Assembly (NCBI GenBank): GCA_018970845.1
Contig: JAGWVO010000222.1
Location: forward strand, 1 to 6,198
Reading direction: 5' to 3'
Length of the DNA: 6,198 nt
Source: Planctomycetota bacterium
Lineage (GTDB): Bacteria > Planctomycetota > Planctomycetia > Gemmatales > Gemmataceae
A model generated the notes under the pieces. It was given only the letters and a program-made list of their open reading frames with translations, was not told the DNA's origin and did no database searches. A program made the position numbers and the translations under genes. This document shows positions 1 to 6,082 of this stretch, one piece after another. Every line of letters begins with the position of its first letter. The first letter of the stretch is position 1.

Positions 1-1
1 G

Positions 2-67
2 CTTTCCGGCACCTGCCGCGACCTCCGCGTGCTCGGCTCGTATCCAGTGGCCCCGATGCCGCACTAA
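2..67 (+). CDS. pheA: Prephenate dehydratase, C-terminal end (partial)
   Basis: The 5' part of this gene lies outside the window; only the last 21 codons and the TAA stop are visible. They read as a tail containing DLRVLGSYPVA. The pattern of an aliphatic residue, then LGSYP and a small residue, is the typical end of the C-terminal ACT regulatory domain of prephenate dehydratase, either alone or fused to chorismate mutase. That enzyme converts prephenate to phenylpyruvate in phenylalanine synthesis, and its ACT domain binds phenylalanine for feedback control. The next gene, 42 bp downstream on the same strand, is a DAHP synthase, which fits an aromatic amino acid cluster. The identification rests on a short motif plus context, so whether a chorismate mutase domain is present cannot be judged. 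Confidence 0.72.
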   Translation, partial: LSGTCRDLRVLGSYPVAPMPH

Positions 68-109
68 GCCCCGGACCCCTCCCAACCACCAAGCCCCCCA
101 AGAGCCCTT

Positions 110-1144
110 ATGATCATTGTCCTCAAGCCGGATTCCACCCAGCAGCAGATCGACGCCCTCATGGCCCGCATCCGCGAACTCGGCCTTCGCGCGCACCTCA
201 GCCAAGGCGAGCAGCGAACCATCGTCGGAGTCATCGGCGAGGAGGAAAAGCTGCAGGCCCAGCCTCTCCAGGCGATGCCCGGGGTGGAACAGGTATTGCC
301 GATCCTCAAGCCTTTCAAGCTGGCCAGCCGTCAGATGCACCCCGCCGACACCGTCGTGACCGTCAAGGCGGGCTCGAACGGTCCCGAGGTGAAGTTCGGA
401 GGCGGGCATGTGTCGATGATCGCCGGTCCCTGCGCCATCGAGGGCGAGGAAGTGCTCGCCGAGATCGCCAAGTCTGTGAAGTCGGCTGGCGCCGGCATCC
501 TGCGCGGCGGGGCCTTCAAGCCGCGAACCAGCCCTTACTCGTTCCAGGGGATGGGTGAACCCGGATTGAAAATCCTCCGCGATGTCGGGCATTCGCTTGG
601 CATGCCGGTTGTCACCGAGGTGATGGATCCCCGACAGGTCGCGCTGGTGGAACGGTACGCCGACATGTTCCAGATCGGCGCGCGCAACATGCAGAATTTC
701 GACCTGCTCCGCGAGGTCGGTCAGTGCCGCAAGCCCGTGCTGCTCAAGCGCGGCATGGCGGCCTCGGTGAAGGACCTGCTGCTTTCCGCGGAATATGTCC
801 TTTCCGAGGGAAACTCCCAGGTGGTGCTTTGCGAGCGGGGCGTGCGCACCTTCGAGGACTCCACGCGCAACATGCTCGACATGGCCGCGGTGCCCAATGT
901 GCAGGGGCAAAGCCACCTTCCGGTGATCGTCGACCCGAGCCACGCGACGGGCCGCCCCGACCTGATTCCGCCGATGTCGCGCGCGGCGATCGCCGCGGGT
1001 GCCGACGGCGTGCATGTTGAAGTGCATTGCGCCCCTGAAAAGGCCATGTCCGACGGCGCCCAGGCGCTCCGACCTCCCCAGTTCGACGCCTTGATGAAGT
1101 CCCTCAAGGCCATCGCGGCGGTGGTCGGCAAGACTTTCAACTGA
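110..1144 (+). CDS. aroF: 3-deoxy-7-phosphoheptulonate (DAHP) synthase, type I-beta
   Basis: This enzyme condenses phosphoenolpyruvate with erythrose 4-phosphate to DAHP, the first step of the shikimate pathway, in the cytoplasm. The 344 residues match the Thermotoga maritima-type architecture. Residues 1 to about 70 form a ferredoxin-like regulatory domain, and about 95-340 form the (beta/alpha)8 barrel. Visible motifs are GPCAIEG (106-112), KPRTSPYSFQG (137-147), IGARNMQNF (189-197), LLKRG (211-215), DPSHATG (275-281), HVEVH (302-306) and MSDGAQAL (313-320). The expected metal ligands are Cys108, His278, Glu304 and Asp315, each six residues later than the T. maritima numbering I recall. The KPRTS motif separates it from the related Kdo8P synthase. 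His29 and Ser31 in the regulatory domain match the positions known to bind tyrosine in the T. maritima enzyme, so feedback inhibition by tyrosine is inferred. The start has only a weak ribosome site (AAGAG, 100-104). tpiA follows after 21 bp, suggesting co-transcription. Confidence 0.96.
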   Translation: MIIVLKPDSTQQQIDALMARIRELGLRAHLSQGEQRTIVGVIGEEEKLQAQPLQAMPGVEQVLPILKPFKLASRQMHPADTVVTVKAGSNGPEVKFGGGHVSMIAGPCAIEGEEVLAEIAKSVKSAGAGILRGGAFKPRTSPYSFQGMGEPGLKILRDVGHSLGMPVVTEVMDPRQVALVERYADMFQIGARNMQNFDLLREVGQCRKPVLLKRGMAASVKDLLLSAEYVLSEGNSQVVLCERGVRTFEDSTRNMLDMAAVPNVQGQSHLPVIVDPSHATGRPDLIPPMSRAAIAAGADGVHVEVHCAPEKAMSDGAQALRPPQFDALMKSLKAIAAVVGKTFN

Positions 1145-1165
1145 TCCAAGCAAGGAAAGGTTCCC

Positions 1166-1936
1166 ATGCGCAGGAAATTCGTGGCCGGTAACTGGAAGAT
1201 GAACACCGACACGGCCAAGGCCCGCGACCTCGCCTCGCAGGTTGTCGCCGGCCTGGCGGCCAATCCCGCCTGGGCCGACAAGGTTCAGGTCGCGGTCTGT
1301 CCTCCATTTCCCTACCTAGCCGTGGCGGCAGAGGCCATCAAGGGGTCCAAGGTCGGCCTGGGGGCCCAAAACTGCCACCACGAGGCCAGCGGCGCTTTCA
1401 CAGGCGAGGTTTCCCCCGCCATGCTCAAGGACGCCGGGTGCCATTATGTGATCCTCGGCCACTCCGAAAGGCGTCACAAGATGGGGGAGACCGACGCGCA
1501 GATCAACCACAAGGCCAAGGCGGCCCTCCAACACGGCCTCACCGTGATCCTGTGCGTGGGCGAAACGCTTGCCGAGCGTCAGGAGCAGCGCACTTTGGCC
1601 GTGCTCAAGGAACAGTTCCACCACGGCTGCCACGGCCTTTCCCGCGAGCAGATGTCCAAGGTGGTGCTGGCCTATGAGCCGGTTTGGGCCATCGGCACCG
1701 GCCACAACGCCACTCCCGAGCAGGCCCAGGAGGCCCACGCCTTCCTGCGAGGCCGCGCTTCTGAGGAATTCGGGCCGGAGGTCGCCTCGAAATTGCAAAT
1801 CCTTTACGGCGGAAGCCTTGTGCCCGACAATGCCCCCCAATTGCTTGCCCAGCCGGATGTCGATGGCGGCCTGATCGGCGGCGCCAGCCTGGATGCTGGC
1901 CGGTTCCTGAAGATCATCGAGGCCGGGGCACGCTAG
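1166..1936 (+). CDS. tpiA: Triosephosphate isomerase
   Basis: This glycolytic and gluconeogenic enzyme interconverts dihydroxyacetone phosphate and glyceraldehyde 3-phosphate in the cytoplasm. At 256 residues it has the normal family length. All catalytic elements are present: Lys11 in GNWKMN (8-13), His99 in LGHSERR (97-103), and Glu171 in AYEPVWAIGTG (169-179), which is the family signature and includes the mobile loop 6. The phosphate-binding segments YGGS (214-217) and GLIGGASLD (235-243) are also intact. A good ribosome-binding site, AAGGAAAGG at 1152-1160, sits 5 nt before the ATG. The gene begins 21 bp after aroF and is followed after 101 bp by kdsD on the same strand. Nothing in the sequence is unusual for the family. 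The protein is expected to act as a homodimer, from family knowledge only. Confidence 0.97.
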   Translation: MRRKFVAGNWKMNTDTAKARDLASQVVAGLAANPAWADKVQVAVCPPFPYLAVAAEAIKGSKVGLGAQNCHHEASGAFTGEVSPAMLKDAGCHYVILGHSERRHKMGETDAQINHKAKAALQHGLTVILCVGETLAERQEQRTLAVLKEQFHHGCHGLSREQMSKVVLAYEPVWAIGTGHNATPEQAQEAHAFLRGRASEEFGPEVASKLQILYGGSLVPDNAPQLLAQPDVDGGLIGGASLDAGRFLKIIEAGAR

Positions 1937-1961
1937 CAGGAGACATCTTCTGCCATTCGGC

Positions 1962-2002
1962 TTGAATCGCCCGACCTGACGGGCCAGACTATGCCGATTC
2001 AA
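1962..2002 (+). promoter_or_regulatory. Nested inverted repeat between tpiA and kdsD
   Basis: Perfect 8-bp arms TTGAATCG (1962-1969) and CGATTCAA (1995-2002) enclose a smaller perfect hairpin, GCCCG (1969-1973), loop ACCTGA, CGGGC (1980-1984); G1969 is shared by the two. As RNA this could form one long stem with a bulge on the 3' side, ending 35 nt before the kdsD ATG. No U-run follows, so it is not a standard intrinsic terminator. It could be an operator, an mRNA-processing or leader structure for kdsD, or chance. The repeats are seen directly; any function is inference. Confidence 0.35.
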
Positions 2003-2024
2003 CCCTCTTGGCATGGACGCTCGC

Positions 2025-2032
2025 GAGGGAGG
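2025..2032 (+). promoter_or_regulatory. Ribosome-binding site that decides the kdsD start
   Basis: GAGGGAGG lies 5 nt before the ATG at 2038 and is strongly complementary to the 16S rRNA tail. The reading frame stays open upstream to a TTG at 2008, but that codon has no purine-rich site in front of it. The ATG at 2038 is therefore preferred. Confidence 0.75.
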
Positions 2033-2037
2033 TCAGG

Positions 2038-3132
2038 ATGGCCCGAAAACCGATCGATGATGATGACGGCTTGATGGAATCCGAGCGCGTCGCGCATGGC
2101 CGGCGCATCCTCAGGGCCGAGGCCGCGGCGCTTGAGGCTGTTGCCGATCGCCTCGACCATCGCTTCGAGCAAGCCATCGACATGCTGGCCGGCGCCGTCA
2201 AGCTTGGGCCGGGCCGGATCGCGATCACCGGGGTGGGAAAATCGGCCGATGTCGGCCAGAAGATCGCCGGCACCCTCAACAGCACCGGAACCCGCGCCTA
2301 CTTTCTCGATCCCACCCGCGCCGTTCATGGCGACCTGGGAATGGTCCATGCCAGCGATGTGGCCCTGGTTTTGTCCCATTCGGGCGAAAGCGAGGAAGTG
2401 CTCAAGCTCCTTGATCCCCTCGCCGATTTGTGCGCCGGAATCGTGGCGGTCACGGCAAGGGCCCATAGCACCCTGGCGGCGCGCGCCGACATCGCCCTCG
2501 TGTACGGGCCGCTCGAGGAGGTGTGTCCGTTGGGGCTCGCCCCCAGCGCCAGCACCACGGCGATGATCGCCCTGGGCGACGCGCTCGCCTTCGGGCTGAG
2601 CCGCGAGCGCAGCTTCACTCCCGAGGAATTCGCCCGGTTTCATCCAGCGGGAAGCCTTGGCAGGCGGTTGGCCCGTGTTGAGAAGGTGATGCGCCGGGGT
2701 GATGAACTTCGGCTCGCGCCGCAGAGCCACACGATCAGGCAGGTGTTCGCCGAGGCGGGCCTGCGCGGTCGCCGCACCGGCGCCCTCATGCTGCTCGACG
2801 GCGAGGGCAGGCTGGCCGGCATCTTCACCGACTCCGACCTCGCGAGGCTCATTGAGCGCCGCGAGGAGCATGCGCTCGACGAACCTGTGAGAAAGCGTAT
2901 GACGGCCAGCCCCGCCACGGTTCCCGCGGGCACGCGGGTCGAGGAGGCGCTGGAGCTGATGCGTCGCAAGAAGATCTCGGAACTGCCGGTGATCGATGCC
3001 GATGGAAGGCCCGTGGGCATCCTCGACATCACCGACCTTCTCGGCCTCTCAGCCCTGGAACTTGGCGCGGTGGGCCGCCGGCACAAGGAACCGCCCATCG
3101 TGCGGCTGGACGGGATCGACGAGGCGGCCTGA
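2038..3132 (+). CDS. kdsD: Arabinose-5-phosphate isomerase (KdsD/KpsF/GutQ family)
   Basis: The enzyme converts ribulose 5-phosphate to arabinose 5-phosphate, the precursor for Kdo in lipopolysaccharide, in the cytoplasm. The 364-residue protein has an N-terminal helical segment, a SIS sugar-phosphate isomerase domain (about 45-190) and two CBS repeats (about 215-275 and 285-340). Motifs include TGVGKSA (64-70), HGDLGMV (97-103), SHSGESEE (113-120), EEVCPLGLAPSASTT (160-174) and FHPAGSLGR (201-209). The four residues reported as catalytic in E. coli KdsD (Lys59, Glu111, Glu152, His193) align to Lys68, Glu120, Glu161 and His202 with a constant offset of nine, so it should be active. The CBS pair probably senses a nucleotide or sugar-nucleotide ligand, from family knowledge. 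It is somewhat longer than E. coli KdsD (328) through N- and C-terminal extensions. No kdsA, kdsB or kdsC is beside it. A longer TTG start at 2008 is possible but lacks a ribosome site. Confidence 0.93.
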   Translation: MARKPIDDDDGLMESERVAHGRRILRAEAAALEAVADRLDHRFEQAIDMLAGAVKLGPGRIAITGVGKSADVGQKIAGTLNSTGTRAYFLDPTRAVHGDLGMVHASDVALVLSHSGESEEVLKLLDPLADLCAGIVAVTARAHSTLAARADIALVYGPLEEVCPLGLAPSASTTAMIALGDALAFGLSRERSFTPEEFARFHPAGSLGRRLARVEKVMRRGDELRLAPQSHTIRQVFAEAGLRGRRTGALMLLDGEGRLAGIFTDSDLARLIERREEHALDEPVRKRMTASPATVPAGTRVEEALELMRRKKISELPVIDADGRPVGILDITDLLGLSALELGAVGRRHKEPPIVRLDGIDEAA

Positions 3133-3145
3133 CAAGCCGGTCGTC
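3118..3145. terminator. Imperfect hairpin spanning two convergent stop codons
   Basis: The arms GACGA (3118-3122) with TCGTC (3141-3145), and CGGC (3125-3128) with GCCG (3136-3139), form a 9-bp stem with a small internal loop (GG opposite G) and a 7-nt loop. The structure contains the whole kdsD stop (3130-3132) and overlaps the stop of the opposing gene (3144-3146). Only a short TTT follows on the + strand and no U-run on the - strand, so termination in either direction is tentative. There is no other space for a terminator between the two genes. Confidence 0.3.
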
Positions 3146-4457
3146 AATTTGCCCCCGGAATCTCAAGGCTTCCGACGAGTGACAGGTCCCGGCTTCCCAG
3201 CCTCTCGGCCTGCTTGGGCGCTGTCGTCACGGTCACCACCATCTGCTTGCCGCTGGGCCATGAAACCAGGTAGAAGTTTTGCATCACCTCCACCCCTTCC
3301 ATCTTGCCGATGACGGACCAGCGGAAAATCTGCCGCTTGTCGCCCGATGGAACCTCGCCGGCTTGCAATTCCCTTGAGGCTTCCCAACCAGGGGTGCGGT
3401 TCATCGCTTCCTTGAAGGTGTCCGGCTCAGTCCGCTTGCCCTTGTCGGCCATCGTCCATTGGGAAAGGGTTGCCTGCGCGATGAAGTCCCCTTTGTCCAT
3501 CAGCCTCAGCACCAGGTGGGAATTGGTGACGGCCACCATGTGCCAATCGCGTCCATGGAGCAGTTCGAAACGGCCCTTGGGATCCTTGTGATCGATGGCC
3601 AGAAGCGATTCGGGGGGTTCGAAACCCTTGGGAACGCTCACCAGCGAAGGGTCGGCCAGGCCGGCGGAGATGGCGATGGGCCTGCGTGACATATTGACGG
3701 TCGCGTCGATGCTCACGGCGGGACTGGCCGGACCAGCCTCGCGTTCATCTTTCTGGCGCCACCGGACCCCGGAAATCCGGCCCGCCGCGATGTCGTAGGT
3801 CAGGCTCGCGTCGATTTCCACTCGCACCGTCGCCCCCACCTCGATTCCGGCGGCCCTGCCCGAGACCATGATGGTTGCCTTTTCCGCCACCACCGATGCC
3901 AGGCGAGCTTTCACGGAGTTCTCCGCCAGTCCCTCGAAATGGCAAAGCGCCTGCACCACCGAGGGCGCGACATCCCATGTTTCCTCAACCGAGACTTTCT
4001 TTCCCGGCAAAACACCGGCCAGCGCCAGGCTGTCGAGGTGTTCTCCCACGAGTTCAAGTTCTTCCCGTCGAAGCGCGCCTCCGGGCGAATAATGGATGGT
4101 GGAGTCCTTCATGCGCTGGAGGATCACTAGGCGGCGATCGTCGCGAAGCAGCCGTTCGCTGGCCCTTCCCTCCACGGTGATCGTGGCCTTGGCCGTTTCG
4201 TAGCGCCTCACCGCCTTGAGCGCCTCCGCGGGCGGCCCGCCGGAAAGGATCCTTTCGGAATAATCATGGGTGGCCTTGGCCGCGAGCTTGAGCGGCACCA
4301 TTTTCTCTTCCTGGATGACGCGGATCTCGCCGGTGAGTGCCAGGTCCTGCCGGATCGCGTAGCACTGGTCGGGGGCAAGGTCGTCGCGCAACACAACCCC
4401 GCCGGCCTGTCCCGCGATCAGGGCGAAGGTTGCGGCCAAAATAGCGGGAATCGGCAT
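3144..4457 (-). CDS. Uncharacterised exported protein, 437 residues
   Basis: I do not recognise a named family. The chosen ATG (4457) opens a hydrophobic segment (MPIPAILAATFALIAGQAGG) that looks like a Sec signal peptide with likely cleavage after AGQA (residue 18), although its n-region has no Lys or Arg. The frame stays open upstream to 4619, but that extension overlaps msrB and would bury the signal peptide. The mature part appears to have two regions. Residues about 21-245 are rich in predicted beta strands, including TWDVAP (160-165) and YDIAAGRISGVRW (221-233). A Pro/Ala-containing linker follows, then about 285-437, ending in FYLVSWPSGKQMVVTVTTAP (395-414) and SLVGSLEIP (426-434). That end resembles in style the PsbP/Mog1-like (DUF1795) fold, but this is a guess. 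There are only two cysteines (32 and 172), which could pair. No catalytic motif is visible, so a binding or envelope role is more likely than an enzyme. msrB lies 67 bp upstream on the same strand; the ribosome site is weak. The coding call is firm; the function is unknown. Confidence 0.85.
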   Translation of the reverse strand: MPIPAILAATFALIAGQAGGVVLRDDLAPDQCYAIRQDLALTGEIRVIQEEKMVPLKLAAKATHDYSERILSGGPPAEALKAVRRYETAKATITVEGRASERLLRDDRRLVILQRMKDSTIHYSPGGALRREELELVGEHLDSLALAGVLPGKKVSVEETWDVAPSVVQALCHFEGLAENSVKARLASVVAEKATIMVSGRAAGIEVGATVRVEIDASLTYDIAAGRISGVRWRQKDEREAGPASPAVSIDATVNMSRRPIAISAGLADPSLVSVPKGFEPPESLLAIDHKDPKGRFELLHGRDWHMVAVTNSHLVLRLMDKGDFIAQATLSQWTMADKGKRTEPDTFKEAMNRTPGWEASRELQAGEVPSGDKRQIFRWSVIGKMEGVEVMQNFYLVSWPSGKQMVVTVTTAPKQAERLGSRDLSLVGSLEIPGAN

Positions 4458-4524
4458 GGTCGGGTCCAACCCAAACGGTGACGAGAAGTTTGGGGTCGGG
4501 CATAACCAACCGGTTCGGGCGAAT

Positions 4525-5001
4525 TCAAGGGGAAGGGGCTTCCTTGGGCACAAAGGAGAGCGCCGCGGAATTCGTGCAGTAGCGCATGCCGGTGGGGGCC
4601 GGGCCATCGGGAAAGACATGCCCCAGATGCGCCAGGCATCTCCGGCAAAGAATTTCCGTGCGCGTCATGAACAGCGAGGAATCGTTCTCGGTGACCACGG
4701 CGTCGGCTGAAACGGGCTCAAAGAAGCTCGGCCATCCCGTGCCCGACTCGTATTTGCCGGTTGAGCTGAACAGGGGCAGGTCGCAGCAAACGCAGCGGTA
4801 TTCCCCTTCCTTCTTGTTGTCCCACAGGGCGCCGGTGAAGGCCCGTTCCGTGCCTTTTTTCCGGGCGATTCGGAACTGCTCGGGGGTCAGCAACGACCGC
4901 CACTCCTCATCGCTTCTGAAGATCTCGGCCTTGTGGCTCATAGTTCTTTCCCCCTGGCAACCAATGGCCGCCAACAGCACCATGGTCCATTCTCGACGCA
5001 T
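4525..5001 (-). CDS. msrB: Peptide-methionine (R)-S-oxide reductase MsrB, possibly a lipoprotein
   Basis: MsrB reduces the R epimer of methionine sulfoxide in proteins, repairing oxidative damage. Numbered from the ATG at 5001 (158 residues), the domain runs from about 28 to 151. It shows RKKGTERAFTG (47-57), the zinc pair C70/C73, SGTGWPSF (86-93), the second zinc pair C119/C122, HLGHVFPDGP (125-134) and the catalytic Cys142 in RYCTNS. The usual resolving cysteine of SGCGWPSF is replaced by Thr88; an extra Cys72 sits between the zinc ligands. The first 15 residues (MRREWTMVLLAAIGC) look like a short lipoprotein signal, with Cys15 as the lipidation candidate, although Ala at -3 is not ideal. 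Three starts compete. ATG 5007 has AAGGGAG only 3 nt away, ATG 5001 has the same site at 9 nt, and ATG 4941 (MSHKAEIF) has its own AGGGGG site 8 nt upstream and would give a cytosolic enzyme. The gene is divergent from the esterase gene and 67 bp upstream of the 437-residue protein gene. Confidence 0.94.
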   Translation of the reverse strand: MRREWTMVLLAAIGCQGERTMSHKAEIFRSDEEWRSLLTPEQFRIARKKGTERAFTGALWDNKKEGEYRCVCCDLPLFSSTGKYESGTGWPSFFEPVSADAVVTENDSSLFMTRTEILCRRCLAHLGHVFPDGPAPTGMRYCTNSAALSFVPKEAPSP

Positions 5002-5007
5002 GCTCAT

Positions 5008-5098
5008 GATCTCCCTTGATCATTCCTAGGTATGGTCGGCTGCCTCGGGAAAACATCCGTTACCATTCAGGATCGATTTTTCACGGGAGAATTGTCTC
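5008..5098. promoter_or_regulatory. Divergent intergenic region between msrB and the esterase gene
   Basis: This 91-bp gap must contain the promoters, or at least the leaders, of both divergent genes. On the - strand AAGGGAG (5011-5017) serves msrB. On the + strand GGGAGA (5085-5090) lies 8 nt before the esterase ATG. Short palindromes TGATCA (5017-5022) and CCTAGG (5025-5030) are close to the msrB start. I could not identify convincing -35/-10 pairs on either strand. Confidence 0.5.
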
Positions 5099-6031
5099 AT
5101 GTTGGCTGTCATCGTTTTGGCTTTCCTTGCGCCTCCCGCGGACAAACCGCCCGTGCGCGTGATCATTTTGGCGGGTCAGTCGAACATGGAAGGCCAAGCG
5201 GTCGTTGACCTTGGCGGCCGTGACTACAACCAGGGCAAGGGCACGCTGATTCGGCTTCTCGAAAATCCCGACAACGCCAAGCGGATGGGACACCTCCGCC
5301 GCCCCGACGGCGCCTGGACCACCCGCGACGATGTCCACATTCGCTACAAGTTGGAAAATGGCACCGTCAAGCAGGGGCCCCTGGGCCTTGGTTACACGCC
5401 CTATTCGGGGAAGCACCACTTCGGACCCGAACTCCAATTCGGTCATGTCTTGGGTGACTCCGTCGGAGGCCGCATCCTGCTTGTGAAAACGGCCTGGGGA
5501 GGCAAAAGCCTGCACAAGGATTTCAGGCCGCCGAGTTCAGGAGGTGATACCGGCCCCTATTACACGATGATGATCCGCGACATCCGCGAGGCTCTGGTCC
5601 GTCTGGCCGTTGAATGGCCCGAATCGGGCAAGCCTGAACTGGCCGGCTTCGTCTGGTACCACGGCTGGAACGACGGGGTGGATCCCAAGAATGCCGTGCC
5701 GGAATACGAGCAAAACCTTGTCAACCTGATCCTCGATATCCGCAAGGAGTTCGGCAAGGCGGACCTTCCCGTTGTGGTGGGTGAAATCACCGGCCCGTGG
5801 GTGAAGGCGCCCGGGCCCTGGGATACCCTCAGGAAGGCCCAAGCCTCCGCCACTCGGAGGCCCGAAGTCGGCAAGTCGGTCGTGTTCGTGCCGACCCATG
5901 ATTTTGTCCGGCCGAACACCGACTCGCCCAACCCCGGGCACGGGCACCATGAGTTTGGCAACGCGGAGACCTATTTCCTTGTGGGTGACGCGCTGGGCAA
6001 GGCGATGGCCGGGTTGCTGAAAGGGAAATGA
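5099..6031 (+). CDS. Exported SGNH/SASA-type carbohydrate esterase (sialate O-acetylesterase-like)
   Basis: The protein is expected to remove acetyl groups from sugars or polysaccharides outside the cytoplasm; the real substrate is unknown, and the 'sialate' name comes only from the family. The 310 residues start with a short hydrophobic segment (MLAVIVLAFLA) that acts as a probable signal peptide without a basic n-region. Block I is ILAGQSNMEG (23-32) with nucleophile Ser28. AWGGKSL (132-138) supplies the oxyanion-hole Gly. Block III reads FVWYHGWND (184-192), where the family more often has a QGES/QGEN motif; Asn191 could still serve the oxyanion hole. The C-terminal His is probably His283 or His284 in HGHHEFGNAETYF (281-293), but the usual Asp three residues earlier is missing. 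Ribosome site GGGAGA (5085-5090) is well placed. It is divergent from msrB and has no polysaccharide-utilisation neighbour in the window. Family membership is confident; activity and substrate are not. Confidence 0.88.
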   Translation: MLAVIVLAFLAPPADKPPVRVIILAGQSNMEGQAVVDLGGRDYNQGKGTLIRLLENPDNAKRMGHLRRPDGAWTTRDDVHIRYKLENGTVKQGPLGLGYTPYSGKHHFGPELQFGHVLGDSVGGRILLVKTAWGGKSLHKDFRPPSSGGDTGPYYTMMIRDIREALVRLAVEWPESGKPELAGFVWYHGWNDGVDPKNAVPEYEQNLVNLILDIRKEFGKADLPVVVGEITGPWVKAPGPWDTLRKAQASATRRPEVGKSVVFVPTHDFVRPNTDSPNPGHGHHEFGNAETYFLVGDALGKAMAGLLKGK

Positions 6032-6082
6032 TTGCGGCGGCAAGCGGCCGTTCATGATTAAAAAGCGTCTTATTTGTATTGA

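Noticed and set aside
110..1144. Kdo8P synthase (KdsA) as an alternative identity, suggested by the nearby kdsD
   Set aside because: The KPRTSPYSFQG and IGARNMQNF motifs and the N-terminal ferredoxin-like domain are those of type I-beta DAHP synthase, not of KdsA.
721..1281. Long - strand open frame opposite aroF and tpiA
   Set aside because: High-GC shadow of two certain genes; the translation has no protein-like motifs.
2008..2037. Longer kdsD reading from TTG at 2008
   Set aside because: No ribosome-binding site precedes the TTG, whereas GAGGGAGG is ideally placed for ATG 2038.
4458..4619. N-terminal extension of the 437-residue protein up to 4619
   Set aside because: It overlaps the msrB coding region, is Pro/Arg-rich, and would place the evident signal peptide internally.
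5031..5067. ATGGT/ACCAT inverted repeat in the divergent region
   Set aside because: Five-base arms over a 26-nt spacer are expected by chance and do not extend.
6032..6060. Intrinsic terminator right after the esterase
   Set aside because: The best stem is only CGGC/GCCG (4 bp) with an 8-nt loop and no following T-run; a direct ATGATT repeat flanks it but gives no hairpin.
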